Counted from the stretch's first letter, positions 1 through 8,813 are shown. The stretch is DNA of 64,000 nt from an uncultured Chitinophagaceae bacterium (GCA_937907395.1 CALCII010000011.1:970955-1034954); one strand, 5' to 3'. Made by a program: numbers and translations. The notes: generated from the letters alone by a model not told the origin.

Positions 1-407
1 TCATGCCGTTATGCTTTCTCATAAAACAAAGATAATCAATAATTCGCAAATTGCGAATTGTGTAAAATGTTGTAAATCATTAACTAAGATTTTATTGTTT
101 AAATCAGAATTGCATCTTAGCGTAAACCTTTTCCTTCTCAGCAATATCTCCTGAAAGAGACGTTGCGGTTAAAAAACGTACCCTTACTGAATAACAGGAT
201 GTATTGCAGGCAGAATACAAACACAACCCTCTTCTAAGTATTACACAACGTCGCCTGCGAGAGACATAGATGGGAAGAGGATGCTCTGATTTTGTAGCTT
301 TTTTATCAGTCATCTTCTCTTTTACATTTCATTAATCATTGTTAGTGCAAGTATCCTTAAATTTGGAAATAAGGCTTATTTTTCAGGTTCAAGTTTAAAC
401 AAAGAAC
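1..407. other. Leading intergenic stretch, no convincing gene
   Basis: No coding region with recognisable similarity is visible before the gene starting at 408. A minus-strand reading frame at 104-313 (69 residues, very Arg/Cys-rich in its first half) is open but has no family resemblance and no clear promoter, so I do not call it. The only confident signal is the promoter at 358-365. The window may begin inside a longer intergenic region. Confidence 0.5.
358..365 (+). promoter_or_regulatory. Bacteroidota -7 promoter box for the FGE-sulfatase gene
   Basis: TAAATTTG is a perfect match to the Bacteroidota -7 consensus TAnnTTTG, with an ATTG at 338-341 as a possible -33 element. It lies about 42 bases upstream of the ATG at 408, giving a short 5' leader. 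Assignment is from the consensus only. Confidence 0.6.
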
Positions 408-1265
408 ATGCAGTTTCAATTTAGCAGAATACAATCGTTATTTCTTACAGCAGCAATGGTGATGAGTTTTTCAGTTGCTTCCGTTGCTCAGAATGTGCCC
501 GAAATGATTCGTGTGGAAGGTGGAACGTTTACAATGGGCGATGAAAATGAACTGGGCGACAGTACCGAAAAACCGTTGCATAAAGTAACGCTTAAAACAT
601 ATAAGATTGCCAAAACAGAAACAACGGTTACACAATGGCAGTCGTTCTGTAATGCAACCGGTCGCCTCATGCCCGATCCGCCACTTTGGGGTTGGCTAGA
701 TAACCACCCGATAGTGAATGTAAGCTGGGATGATGCGGTTGCTTATTGCAAATGGCTCAGCGATTCTACTAAGAAAACGTATCGGCTTCCCACAGAAGCA
801 GAGTGGGAATATGCAGCACGTGGTGGGAATAGCAGCAAAGGATTTATATACGCAGGCGGACAAAGTATGTACATGATTGGATGGTTTGAAGAAAATGCCA
901 ATTCTTCCACTCAGCCGGTAGCGCAAAAACGCCCCAATGAGTTAGGCTTGTTTGATATGAGTGGTAACGTATGGGAATGGTGCCAGGATTGGTATGGCCC
1001 TTACGAAGCAACAGATCAAACAAATCCGTCAGGACCTGTAAATAACGATAATCAATATTTCAGAGTATTGCGTGGCGGTAGCTGGAACTATATCACCGAA
1101 GGTGGCCGTGTTTCTAACCGCAACTATTTTAGTCCGGATAGTCACCAGAGTGATTATGGTTTTCGTGTGGTGATGGAAGTGACAGATGAAAATGCTCCTG
1201 CTCCAACCGGCGATAAAAAGCCTGTAGAGAAAAAAGAAGAAAAAGCTCCCAAGAAGAAAAATTAA
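408..1265 (+). CDS. Exported SUMF1/FGE-sulfatase domain protein
   Basis: A 285-residue exported protein. Residues 1-28 form a signal peptide ending in SVAQ. The rest is a formylglycine-generating-enzyme-like (SUMF1, C-lectin-type) fold: the RVEGGTFTMGD opening, PVVNVSW-like PIVNVSWDDAVAYCKWL, RLPTEAEWEYAARGG, LFDMSGNVWEWCQDWYG and the RVLRGGSWNY block all match the family. The C-terminus is a Lys/Glu/Pro-rich tail. In Bacteroidota this fold is often non-enzymatic (GldK and GldJ of gliding/type IX secretion are relatives), but there is no gldLMN here and the protein is shorter than GldK, so substrate or partner is unknown. Start chosen from the ATG that gives a clean signal peptide 42 bases after a good promoter. 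Confidence 0.8.
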   Translation: MQFQFSRIQSLFLTAAMVMSFSVASVAQNVPEMIRVEGGTFTMGDENELGDSTEKPLHKVTLKTYKIAKTETTVTQWQSFCNATGRLMPDPPLWGWLDNHPIVNVSWDDAVAYCKWLSDSTKKTYRLPTEAEWEYAARGGNSSKGFIYAGGQSMYMIGWFEENANSSTQPVAQKRPNELGLFDMSGNVWEWCQDWYGPYEATDQTNPSGPVNNDNQYFRVLRGGSWNYITEGGRVSNRNYFSPDSHQSDYGFRVVMEVTDENAPAPTGDKKPVEKKEEKAPKKKN

Positions 1266-1272
1266 AAGGTAA

Positions 1273-2928
1273 TTATCCTTTCACCATTTCCTTTGCGGTT
1301 ACTAATGATGATTGTGTGATGGTTTCACCACTCAGCATTTTTGCAATGGCTTCTACCTGCTCATCATGATTGAGCAAGCGGATCTTTGTTTGAATCCGCT
1401 CTTTCACTTCTTCTTTGTACACATAGAAATGATGGGTTGCCTTTGCTGCAATTTGTGGCAAATGTGTAATGGTGATCACCTGGTGATGTTGCGAAAGGTC
1501 TTTCAACAACAATCCCACTTGTTTTGCCGCTTCGCCGCTGATACCGGTATCAATTTCATCGAACACCATTGTGGGTAATTCAATCACAGATGCAACGAGT
1601 GATTTAATGCAAAGCATTAACCGGCTTAATTCGCCGCCACTGGCTACTTTATGTATTGATTCAAAACGATTGCTTTTGTTGGCATCAAATAGAAAATCAA
1701 TTTCATCGTTGCCGTATGCATTCAATTCAGTTTTGCATACTTCTATCTTCAATCTTGCATTGGGCATGCCTACTTTGAATAACAGCGCATTTACTTTTTC
1801 TTCGAGTGGATGTTGTTGTGCGATTCTGTTTTTGTGAATCTGCTCTGCCTGTTGTTTCAATTCATGCAGCAGTTGATCCAGTTCTTTCTCTTTTTGAAGA
1901 ATCAGTTCCTGCTGATTGAATTGTTGTTCCAGTTTTTGATTGAGTTCCTGTTGCAACTGCAATAACTCTTCTGTAGTACGCAGGTGATGTTTCTTCAGTA
2001 ATTTATAACCCAGCTCCAACCTGTCCTCAATCACACGCATACGTTCTTCATCAAAAGCTGTTTGTTGTTGCAGGTTGTCTAATTCGCCAGTAATATCGGC
2101 AAGTTCAATCTGTGCCGATTGTAAACGCTCTGCCAAAGTTTGAAGCGATGGCAAGATATCGGTAAAATGCTGTATGCGATTATGTACTTGCTTTAACTGT
2201 TGTAACAAGGGTGTTTCGCCATCCTGCAACAACCGTACTGATTCACTTAATACCTGTGCAATGGTTTCTGCACTGTTCAGCAGTTTTAATTCCTGTTCCA
2301 GTTGTTCCAGCTCGCCTGGTTGAAAATGGGCTTGCTCCAGCTCATCTGCTAAGAACTGGTGATAATCCCTTTCTTTTGAAGCCTGTTCCTGGCTCTCTTT
2401 TAATGCAAACAGTTCTTTCTGCAGTCTTGCATAGTGGAGATACTGTTGATGATAAGTTGCTGTTTGTGCTGTTTGTTTGCACAAAGCATCCAGTACTTCC
2501 CTTTGAAAAGACTCTTCTCCTAATTCCAAAGTATCAAATTGCTGATGCAAATCCACGAGCTGAGCTGTGAGTGTTTTGAGCTGAGCTACTGTTACCGGAG
2601 AATCGTTTATGAAAGCCCTGGATTTTCCGGTTGTATGGATTTCTCTGCGTAGAATAAGTTGTTCGGTTTCTTCTTCCTGTTGTTCTTTCAGCCATTGCTT
2701 TACTCCGGGATGATTGCGAATGTCGAATGTAGCTTCCACTACCAATTTTTTTCCCGGATTCATTAGTGAAGATGAATCGGCACGATCACCCAGTACCAAT
2801 CCTAATGCTCCTAATAAAATGGATTTACCAGCACCTGTTTCGCCAGTGATGGCTGTAAATCCATTGTGGAACTCTGTTTCAAGTTCTTCAATAATGGCAA
2901 AATTTTTTATGGAGAGATGGATCAGCAT
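1273..2928 (-). CDS. recN: DNA repair protein RecN
   Basis: A 551-residue SMC-like ATPase, the normal length for RecN, which acts in recombinational repair of double-strand breaks. Visible features: N-terminal LSIKNFAIIEELE, Walker A GETGAGKS near residue 30, a long Gln/Glu/Leu-rich coiled coil in the middle (about 150-370), then the C-terminal ABC half with SGGELSRLMLCIKSL signature, Walker B VFDEIDTGISGEAA and the H-loop TITHLPQIAA. The gene is convergent with the preceding gene (gap 7 bases) and follows, in the same direction, a zinc-ribbon and a Nif3 gene. A terminator separates it from the zinc-ribbon gene. Confidence 0.95.
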   Translation of the reverse strand: MLIHLSIKNFAIIEELETEFHNGFTAITGETGAGKSILLGALGLVLGDRADSSSLMNPGKKLVVEATFDIRNHPGVKQWLKEQQEEETEQLILRREIHTTGKSRAFINDSPVTVAQLKTLTAQLVDLHQQFDTLELGEESFQREVLDALCKQTAQTATYHQQYLHYARLQKELFALKESQEQASKERDYHQFLADELEQAHFQPGELEQLEQELKLLNSAETIAQVLSESVRLLQDGETPLLQQLKQVHNRIQHFTDILPSLQTLAERLQSAQIELADITGELDNLQQQTAFDEERMRVIEDRLELGYKLLKKHHLRTTEELLQLQQELNQKLEQQFNQQELILQKEKELDQLLHELKQQAEQIHKNRIAQQHPLEEKVNALLFKVGMPNARLKIEVCKTELNAYGNDEIDFLFDANKSNRFESIHKVASGGELSRLMLCIKSLVASVIELPTMVFDEIDTGISGEAAKQVGLLLKDLSQHHQVITITHLPQIAAKATHHFYVYKEEVKERIQTKIRLLNHDEQVEAIAKMLSGETITQSSLVTAKEMVKG

Positions 2929-2980
2929 TTGCAGAATTCAAAACTAATTGAATTGGTGAATTGCACAAGCAGGAAGCATA

Positions 2981-3013
2981 AAAAAAGAGCATCTATCAGA
3001 TGCTCTTTTTTTT
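2981..3013 (-). terminator. Intrinsic terminator after the zinc-ribbon gene
   Basis: GAGCATCT (2987-2994), loop ATC, AGATGCTC (2998-3005), flanked by A-runs on the left and T-runs on the right. It therefore works in both directions, but it sits 15 bases past the minus-strand gene ending at 3028 and before recN. Confidence 0.85.
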
Positions 3014-3027
3014 ATAAGTTGTTGAAT

Positions 3028-3780
3028 TTAGATTTCAACTGTATCGTTCAGATCTGTGTCAACGAGGATACGTCCGCAGTTTTCGCAAACAATTATTTTT
3101 TTGCGCTGACGGATTTCACTCTGGCGCTGAGGAGGAATGGTGTTGAAGCAACCACCACAGCTGTCACGAACAATAGGTACTACAGCCAGTCCGTTACGGT
3201 AACTGGTGCGGATACGTTCAAAACTGTGCAGTAAGCGTTCTTCAACGGCTTCTCTTGCAGCCGAAATTTCTTTGCGGAGTTGAGTTTCTTCTTTCTCCGT
3301 ATCGGCAATGATTTTATCGAGTTCACCTTTTTTGTGTTCGAGGTTTTTCTCTTTATTGCCTACCGATTTTTTTGCTTTTTCCAGCAACTCACTTTTCTCT
3401 AACAATTCTTCGTTGGCATCTTTGATATGCTTTTCTGCAAGTTTTACTTCCAGAGATTGCATTTCAATTTCTTTATTGATCGCTTCAAACTCACGGTTAT
3501 TCTTTACGTTCTCACTTTGCTTTTCGTATTTCTTTACGAGGGCCTGGGCTTCTTTAATCGCTTCTTTTCTGCTTTCAATGAATTCCTGGATACCGTTGAT
3601 TTCTTCTTCAATTCTGAGGCGACGGGCATGGAGGCCTTCGATTTCGTCTTCAAGGTCTTTTACTTCCATGGGTAATTCACCTTTCAGAATCTGAATTTCA
3701 TCCAGCTTGCTTTCAATCTTTTGCAGGTGAATGAGCGCCTTCAGTTTTTCTTCAACGGAGTATTCTTTTGTTGCAGGCAT
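3028..3780 (-). CDS. Coiled-coil zinc-ribbon protein (CT398-like)
   Basis: A 250-residue protein of the C4-type zinc-ribbon family typified by Chlamydia CT398. About residues 10-195 are continuous heptad-rich coiled coil (Lys/Glu/Leu). The C-terminus carries CGGCFNTIPP ... CENCGRILV, four cysteines for one zinc. The family is widespread, and links to transcription or secretion have been proposed; its exact role is not settled. In Bacteroidota it is usually next to the Nif3-like gene, as here (38-base gap), suggesting co-transcription. Confidence 0.85.
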   Translation of the reverse strand: MPATKEYSVEEKLKALIHLQKIESKLDEIQILKGELPMEVKDLEDEIEGLHARRLRIEEEINGIQEFIESRKEAIKEAQALVKKYEKQSENVKNNREFEAINKEIEMQSLEVKLAEKHIKDANEELLEKSELLEKAKKSVGNKEKNLEHKKGELDKIIADTEKEETQLRKEISAAREAVEERLLHSFERIRTSYRNGLAVVPIVRDSCGGCFNTIPPQRQSEIRQRKKIIVCENCGRILVDTDLNDTVEI

Positions 3781-3818
3781 ATGCTTGTTTGAATTTTGAA
3801 TGTTTTAATCAGTACAGT

Positions 3819-4916
3819 TTACCTGTAATATTCAACAGGATTGGTTTTCACTGTTGATTTAAGGACGGCAAAGGTAGGGAATTTTTGGGTGAGGAAATCA
3901 CTCAGCAGGTCAATTGTAAATTGTTCACTTTCCCAATGCCCGATGTCGGCCAGCACCAGCTTCCCGTCGGCATCAAAAAACTCATGGTATTTCACGTCGC
4001 CGGTAATAAAAACATCAGCTCCGGCTGCAACCGCTGTTTTGGTTAGAAAGCTGCCAGCACCGCCACAAAGCGCCACTTTCCGGATTGGTTTCTGCAGTAA
4101 CGGGGTATGCCGGATTACCTCCAACCGAAACTCTTTTTTCAACAAATCCAGAAAGTCTTTTTCGCTTACCGGTTCTGGCAAAGAACCTGTCAATCCTGCT
4201 CCAACGTTTTGAAAATCATTGCTTAAGGAAATAATATCATAAGCTACTTCTTCATAGGGATGTGCCTGTTTCAGTGCCCTGATTAATGATTGTTCCAGCC
4301 ACACAGGGAAGATGACTTCCACTTTAATTTCTGCTTCATAATGCCGTTCTCCCTGCTTTCCAACGAACGGATCGGTTCCATCTCCGGCTTTAAAACTGCC
4401 CGTACCGGAACTATTGAAACTACATTCGCTGTATTGGCCAATATGTCCGCCCCCCGCTTGGAACAAAGCTGAGCGGACTGCCTCTGCATGTGCTTCCGGA
4501 ACAAAGGTGTACAGCTTTTTGAGCAGGGAGGTTTTAGGCGAAAGAATGGAGACATTTACCAGGCCCAGTTTTGCCGCCATGGCAGCATTCACCCCGCTGA
4601 TGATATTGTCCAGGTTGGTATGAATGGCATAAATAGCGATGTCATTTTTGATCGCTTTTATGATCGTTCGTTCTACATAATTACGGCCGGTAATTTTTTT
4701 TAGGCCGCTAAAAATGATGGGGTGATGCGCTACAATAAGATTGCATTTTCGCTCAATAGCTTCTTCCACTATTTTTTCTGTTGCATCAAGGCAAACAAGT
4801 ATGCCTTTACATTCGTCAACAGCAGTACCTGTAAGTAGTCCACTGTTATCATATGATTCCTGAAGTACCGGTGGTGCCCACAGTTCCAGTTGCTGAATAA
4901 TGTCCCGTATTTGCAT
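3819..4916 (-). CDS. Nif3-like dinuclear metal centre protein
   Basis: A 365-residue member of the Nif3/YqfO/DUF34 family. N-terminal IRDIIQQLELWAPP and DNSGLLTG, then VAHHPIIFSGLKKI with metal-binding histidines, AIHTNLDN, and C-terminal VALCGGAGSFL, ADVFITGDVKYHEFFDA and LVLADIGHWESE blocks are all present. The extra middle segment (about 130-230) is the PII-like insert of the long YqfO-type. The family forms hexameric rings with two metal ions per subunit; the biochemical role is uncertain, possibly NAD-related hydrolysis. Probably first gene of the unit with the zinc-ribbon gene. Confidence 0.9.
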   Translation of the reverse strand: MQIRDIIQQLELWAPPVLQESYDNSGLLTGTAVDECKGILVCLDATEKIVEEAIERKCNLIVAHHPIIFSGLKKITGRNYVERTIIKAIKNDIAIYAIHTNLDNIISGVNAAMAAKLGLVNVSILSPKTSLLKKLYTFVPEAHAEAVRSALFQAGGGHIGQYSECSFNSSGTGSFKAGDGTDPFVGKQGERHYEAEIKVEVIFPVWLEQSLIRALKQAHPYEEVAYDIISLSNDFQNVGAGLTGSLPEPVSEKDFLDLLKKEFRLEVIRHTPLLQKPIRKVALCGGAGSFLTKTAVAAGADVFITGDVKYHEFFDADGKLVLADIGHWESEQFTIDLLSDFLTQKFPTFAVLKSTVKTNPVEYYR

Positions 4917-5025
4917 GGGATAAAATTAAAATAAAAAGCTTCCCGAATATGTGTAAATACTGGTCAACTTTTTTTGATACAGTGCGTTATATTGCTCATC
5001 TATTCTCAACCACAAAACAAAAAAC

Positions 5026-5496
5026 ATGAAAATTGAAGTTGGACAAGCGGCTCCATTATTCGAACTGTACGATAGCGAAAAGAACAAGGTTTCCCTTGCA
5101 GAGCTGAAGGGAAGTAATGTGTTATTGCTGTTTTTCCCCCAGGCGTTCACCGGAGTTTGCACCAAAGAATTATGTGCCATCCGTGATGATATTGCCCGTT
5201 ACAGCAATGCCAACGCAAAAGTCTTTGGTATTTCGGTTGACTCGGTGTTTACTTTGAACAAATTCAAACAAGACCAGGGGTACAATTTCCCTTTGCTGAG
5301 CGATTTTAACAAAGAAGTTTCCACTGCTTACGGGTCCATTTATAACGATTGGATTCTGGATATGAAAGGTGTTTCCAAACGCAGTGCTTTTGTTATTGAT
5401 AAAGACGGAGTTGTGCGTTATGCCGAAGTATTGGAAAGTGCCGGAGACCTGCCCAATTTTGAAGCAGTCCATGAAACCCTGAACAGTTTAGGCTAA
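5026..5496 (+). CDS. Peroxiredoxin (AhpC/TSA, AhpE-like)
   Basis: A 156-residue thiol peroxidase. The active-site block FPQAFTGVCTKELC places the peroxidatic cysteine at residue 45 with the conserved Thr three residues before; a further Cys at 50 could resolve or protect. GISVDS, FPLLSDF and the C-terminal VIDKDGVVRYAEVL stretch fit the thioredoxin-fold family, with closest resemblance to AhpE-type one-Cys enzymes (FFPxAFTGxC). No signal peptide, so cytoplasmic. It stands alone, transcribed away from the Nif3 gene, and is closed by a terminator. Confidence 0.92.
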   Translation: MKIEVGQAAPLFELYDSEKNKVSLAELKGSNVLLLFFPQAFTGVCTKELCAIRDDIARYSNANAKVFGISVDSVFTLNKFKQDQGYNFPLLSDFNKEVSTAYGSIYNDWILDMKGVSKRSAFVIDKDGVVRYAEVLESAGDLPNFEAVHETLNSLG

Positions 5497-5518
5497 AATG
5501 ATAAGGATTTATACCTAG

Positions 5519-5553
5519 AATGGCGGAAAACTCAGGATTTCCGCCATTTCTTT
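5519..5553 (+). terminator. Intrinsic terminator after the peroxiredoxin gene
   Basis: AATGGCGGAAA (5519-5529) pairs with TTTCCGCCATT (5538-5548) around an ACTCAGGA loop, followed by TTCTTTT. Eleven-base stem 22 bases after the stop codon. Confidence 0.85.
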
Positions 5554-5582
5554 TATGGGGATTTTAGCAAAATTTCTTGTTA

Positions 5583-5607
5583 TTTGGATATAATAAATTT
5601 AGATTTG
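5583..5607 (+). promoter_or_regulatory. Promoter of the T9SS-sorted mini-protein
   Basis: TAGATTTG at 5600-5607 fits the TAnnTTTG -7 consensus exactly, with TTTG at 5583-5586 upstream (a shorter spacing than usual). The expected transcription start falls on or next to the TTG at 5613, so the message may be nearly leaderless. Confidence 0.45.
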
Positions 5608-5612
5608 TATCG

Positions 5613-5963
5613 TTGAAACGGGCATTTTATATAATAACCTTTATCCTGTTAACGACCACCGGGGCTATGGCACAATCTGCCAGACCCAATGGTTCGGGTC
5701 AGGATGTCCGTGTAAAATTGGTCCGTTTTTATCCCAACCCGGCCACTACAATTATCAACTTCGAATTTCAGCAAGACCTTACGCTTTCCAATTACTCTTT
5801 TAAAGTTTACAACTTTATTGGTAAAAAAGTATTGGAGCTGAATAATATCACATCACGAACTGTGGTAAATCTCAATGATTATTTCAGAGGTGTTTATATC
5901 TTTCAATTGACCGATCGTAATGGACAAATTGTTGAAAGTGGAAAATTCCAGGTTGTTAAATAA
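5613..5963 (+). CDS. Small secreted protein that is mostly a T9SS type A sorting domain
   Basis: About 116 residues if started at the TTG at 5613; the frame is open from 5577 but that would place the start upstream of the promoter. A signal peptide (KRAFYIITFILLTTTGAMAQ) is followed after only about 20 residues by a complete type IX secretion C-terminal sorting domain: RFYPNPATTIINFEF, a SNYSFKVYNFIGKKVLEL block, and the closing GVYIFQLTDRNGQIVESGKFQVVK. There is almost no passenger, so the product is either a bare sorting domain or a very short surface peptide. No neighbour explains it. Not a fragment: frame and signals are intact. Confidence 0.7.
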   Translation: MKRAFYIITFILLTTTGAMAQSARPNGSGQDVRVKLVRFYPNPATTIINFEFQQDLTLSNYSFKVYNFIGKKVLELNNITSRTVVNLNDYFRGVYIFQLTDRNGQIVESGKFQVVK

Positions 5964-6039
5964 TCCGAATCATTCAATCAATTTATAATTTGAAGAGGCT
6001 GAGATGCCTCTTCTTTGTTTTACAAAACTCTGGTACAAC

Positions 6040-7212
6040 TTACAGCACCTGTACAATCAGAAACTTCAGGTAATGTGTATTCTCCCATCCCCAAACAATC
6101 GGGTGATCGGCGCTTTGTGTTTGGAAGGTAACCTGGCGTATTTGCCGGCGGGCATCTTTGGCTGCCATTTGTATGATTTCAAGAAACAGATCCGGCTGAA
6201 CCAGGTTGGTGCAGGATGAGGTAACCAGGAACCCACCAGGCTTCACCAGTTTCATGCCCCGCAGGTTGATTTCCTTATATCCCGTAATGGCTTTTTGAAT
6301 GGTTGCCCGTGATTTGGTAAACGAAGGTGGATCCAGCATCACCACATCATATTTTTTTCCTTCTTTCACCCATGTTTTTAACACATCAAATGCGTTTACA
6401 CATTCAAAACGGCATTTGTCGGCAACACCATTCAACTCAGCATTTTTATTGCACATCGCAATTGCACTTTCGCTGATGTCAAGTCCGTGAACCGATTTGG
6501 CACCATAATGCGCTGCATGAATTTCAAACGTACCTGTATAAGTAAAAGCGCCCAATACATCGGCTCCTTTTACGATATGCTGAATGGCTCTGCGGTTATC
6601 CTGCTGATCAAGGAAATAGCCGGTTTTTTGTCCGTTCATCAGGTCCACATGAAACTTCAAACCATTTTCATTGATGATAATGTTCGTATCAAACGGGTCA
6701 CTCAGAAAGCCTTTCTGCTGTTGCAATCCTTCCAGTTCACGTACAGGCACATCATTTCGTTCATAAATTCCTTTGGGGGAGAAAATGCGGTTAATGGCAT
6801 TAACAATGGCCGGTTTCCAAACATCAATTCCATAAGCTAAGGACTGGATCACAAAATGATCGTTGAATTTGTCTACAATCAACTGCGGAAGACCATCAGC
6901 TTCACCAAATATCAACCGGCAGTTTTCGGTGTAGCCCAGCTGTTGCCGGTAGTTCCATGCCTGGTTCAACCGGTTGTAGAAGAATTCTTCGTTGATTACT
7001 TCCTGCTGGTTATGGGTAAGCAACCGAACCTGGATTTGCGACTGCGGATTGTAATAACCCCGTCCCAGAAATTTTTCATCATGAGTACAAACATCCACAA
7101 TGTCACCAGCCTGGGCAGTGCCGTTCAGTTTTTTGATTTCATTTCCAAAAATCCAGGGATGCCCGTTTAAAACACGGTAAGAGATATTTCGGTTCAGGAT
7201 TACTTTAGCCAT
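6040..7212 (-). CDS. RlmI-like class I SAM-dependent rRNA methyltransferase
   Basis: A 390-residue protein with an N-terminal PUA domain (NGHPWIFGNEI, GDIVDVCTHDEKFLGRGYYNPQSQIQVR) followed by an RNA 5-methylcytosine-type methyltransferase domain: YFLDQQDNRR, DVLGAFTYTGTFEIHAA as the SAM-binding loop, DISESAIAMCNKNAELNG, and the catalytic-region MLDPPSFTKS. The TSSCTNLVQPD cysteine block is also present. It matches the RlmI/YccW family that methylates 23S rRNA. The ATG at 7212 is preferred over the TTG nine bases upstream. Confidence 0.9.
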   Translation of the reverse strand: MAKVILNRNISYRVLNGHPWIFGNEIKKLNGTAQAGDIVDVCTHDEKFLGRGYYNPQSQIQVRLLTHNQQEVINEEFFYNRLNQAWNYRQQLGYTENCRLIFGEADGLPQLIVDKFNDHFVIQSLAYGIDVWKPAIVNAINRIFSPKGIYERNDVPVRELEGLQQQKGFLSDPFDTNIIINENGLKFHVDLMNGQKTGYFLDQQDNRRAIQHIVKGADVLGAFTYTGTFEIHAAHYGAKSVHGLDISESAIAMCNKNAELNGVADKCRFECVNAFDVLKTWVKEGKKYDVVMLDPPSFTKSRATIQKAITGYKEINLRGMKLVKPGGFLVTSSCTNLVQPDLFLEIIQMAAKDARRQIRQVTFQTQSADHPIVWGWENTHYLKFLIVQVL

Positions 7213-7286
7213 AGCGGGCAAAGGTATTCGTTAAATTCAAAGAAGCAAGCAGCATTAAAGGGTGATATCGTTTCTTTGTAAGTACA

Positions 7287-7658
7287 ATGAGAAAATCTGT
7301 ATTGTTTGCTGTAGTTATTTTGTTCACGTTTCTTTCTGCCTGTGAAAGAGAGAAACCGGCCGATCTTACAGGAGTGTTCAAAGCCCGGGTTGCCGATGCA
7401 TTATGTGCAAATGTTATTGTGGAAATACAAGACAGCTCTTACTATCAGTATGGAATGGATTGGACCAATAACACAGGGAAGTCGTATCAACATGTATTTA
7501 CTGTGATCAATAATTGTGAGTTTGCCGGCAAAGACCTGAGACCCGGAGAATCATTCTTGTGTAAAATTGTAACCAGTGCCGATCAGGGAAATTGTTACAC
7601 CTGCCTGGCCGTTATGCAAACGCCTCCACTTGCGCATCTCATAAAAGTTGTTCAATAA
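7287..7658 (+). CDS. Hypothetical lipoprotein, twin copy 1
   Basis: A 123-residue protein with a lipoprotein signal (hydrophobic stretch then LSAC at about 16-19). The mature part holds paired cysteines (ALCANVIVEIQD, NNCEFAGKDLRPGESFLC, GNCYTCLAVMQTPPL). It is clearly paralogous to the next gene: both share the pattern A-CA-hVVEIQ-...-GhDW-...-N-C-F-G--h--G--F----hh-----NC--CL--hE/Q-P. The function is unknown to me; the conserved cysteines suggest disulfides in the periplasm. Divergent from the methyltransferase gene, six bases before its twin. Confidence 0.75.
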   Translation: MRKSVLFAVVILFTFLSACEREKPADLTGVFKARVADALCANVIVEIQDSSYYQYGMDWTNNTGKSYQHVFTVINNCEFAGKDLRPGESFLCKIVTSADQGNCYTCLAVMQTPPLAHLIKVVQ

Positions 7659-7664
7659 AATACT

Positions 7665-8036
7665 ATGAGTTATTTACGTTTTTTGCCAGCCGTTGCAACC
7701 TTCCTCTTACTATCAGCATGTACCGTACCAAAGCAGGCATCTTCCCCTGTATATAAGGGTAAGCTCTTGGCCGCTTATTGTGCCTTTTATGTGGTTGAAA
7801 TTCAGAACCCCGATGTGTTTGAAGAGGGGATTGACTGGCGCACCGGCGAAGGCACCATTATCAGCAATGCATTTACAATCGGCAATTTCTGCGATTTTTC
7901 GGGGAGCAGCATCAAGGTAGGTGACACCTTCGAATACCAGGTACTGAAAGACTCTGTTTCCAATAACTGCATGGTTTGCCTCGGTTACCTGGAAGCACCT
8001 TCCCTATACAAGAATATCCGGGTTGTGAAACAGTAA
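7665..8036 (+). CDS. Hypothetical lipoprotein, twin copy 2
   Basis: A 123-residue lipoprotein (signal ending LLLSAC near residue 19), the tandem paralogue of the gene just upstream and of identical length. Shared positions include AYCAFYVVEIQNP / EGIDWRTG, NFCDFSGSSIKVGDTFEYQVL and NNCMVCLGYLEAPSL. The duplicates have diverged in most other residues, so the duplication is not recent. Function unknown; likely an outer- or inner-membrane-anchored periplasmic protein co-transcribed with copy 1. Confidence 0.75.
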   Translation: MSYLRFLPAVATFLLLSACTVPKQASSPVYKGKLLAAYCAFYVVEIQNPDVFEEGIDWRTGEGTIISNAFTIGNFCDFSGSSIKVGDTFEYQVLKDSVSNNCMVCLGYLEAPSLYKNIRVVKQ

Positions 8037-8174
8037 TTTCTTTTCTGATTCACCCTTTTTCGGGCGGTTTTATCTCAAATAGAGCTGCAATCGAGACAAT
8101 TTGTCCCAATTCCGGGCTTGGCAGTATTCTTGCCGAACGTACCTTTGCCGACAATTTTACTTTTTACCGATAAA

Positions 8175-8738
8175 ATGACGAACGAAATGGCAGAACAACA
8201 TGTGCAAAATGAAGTAAATGAAACCCCGCTGGGTGAATTGAATACCGATGATACCGTTGCAGGAACCAATCACCTCAACGAAGCAATTGGTGAAGAGAGC
8301 GAAATTGAAAAGCTGAAAGAAGCAGTGGAAGAAGAAAAAAAGAAATACCTGTATCTCTTTGCCGAGTTTGATAATTTTAAACGCCGTACTTCCAAAGAAC
8401 GACTGGAACTGATACAGACGGCCGGTAAAGAAGTGATTACCTCACTCCTGGAGGTATTGGATGATGCCGACCGGGCTGAAGCCGAGCTGGCAAAGAAAGG
8501 TCAGCAGGAGGAAGGAGTGAAGCTGGTGTTCCATAAACTCCGCAGCATTCTTCAAGGCAGAGGATTGAAACTGATGGAAACAAAAGGGCAGCCTTTTGAT
8601 GTGGACAAGCATGAAGCCATCACCGAAATTCCGGCACCAACAGATGACCTGAAGGGAAAAGTGCTGGATGAAATTGAAAAAGGATACCTGCTCAACGATA
8701 AAATCATCCGCTTTGCAAAAGTGGTGGTGGGTAAATAA
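8175..8738 (+). CDS. grpE: Nucleotide exchange factor GrpE
   Basis: A 187-residue co-chaperone that releases ADP from DnaK. The acidic N-terminal tail, a long dimer helix (EIEKLKEAVEEEKKKYLYLFAEFDNFKRRTSKER) and the C-terminal beta domain (GQPFDVDKHEAITEIPA, GYLLNDKIIRFAKVVVGK) are standard. The frame is open upstream to 8118 but the ATG at 8175 (MTNEMAEQ) is the natural start. Followed 75 bases later by dnaJ, the usual Bacteroidota grpE-dnaJ pair; dnaK lies elsewhere. Confidence 0.95.
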   Translation: MTNEMAEQHVQNEVNETPLGELNTDDTVAGTNHLNEAIGEESEIEKLKEAVEEEKKKYLYLFAEFDNFKRRTSKERLELIQTAGKEVITSLLEVLDDADRAEAELAKKGQQEEGVKLVFHKLRSILQGRGLKLMETKGQPFDVDKHEAITEIPAPTDDLKGKVLDEIEKGYLLNDKIIRFAKVVVGK

Positions 8739-8813
8739 TTCACGAATGAATCAATTTGAAAATTTGAAAATGATCTGTAAGCGACCATTTGCAGATGATC
8801 AAATGAACATATT

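Noticed and set aside
104..313. Minus-strand 69-residue frame
   Set aside because: Arg/Cys-rich, no recognisable family, no good promoter; most likely chance.
408..1265. GldK of the gliding / type IX secretion machinery
   Set aside because: Shares the FGE-sulfatase fold but is shorter and lacks gldLMN neighbours.
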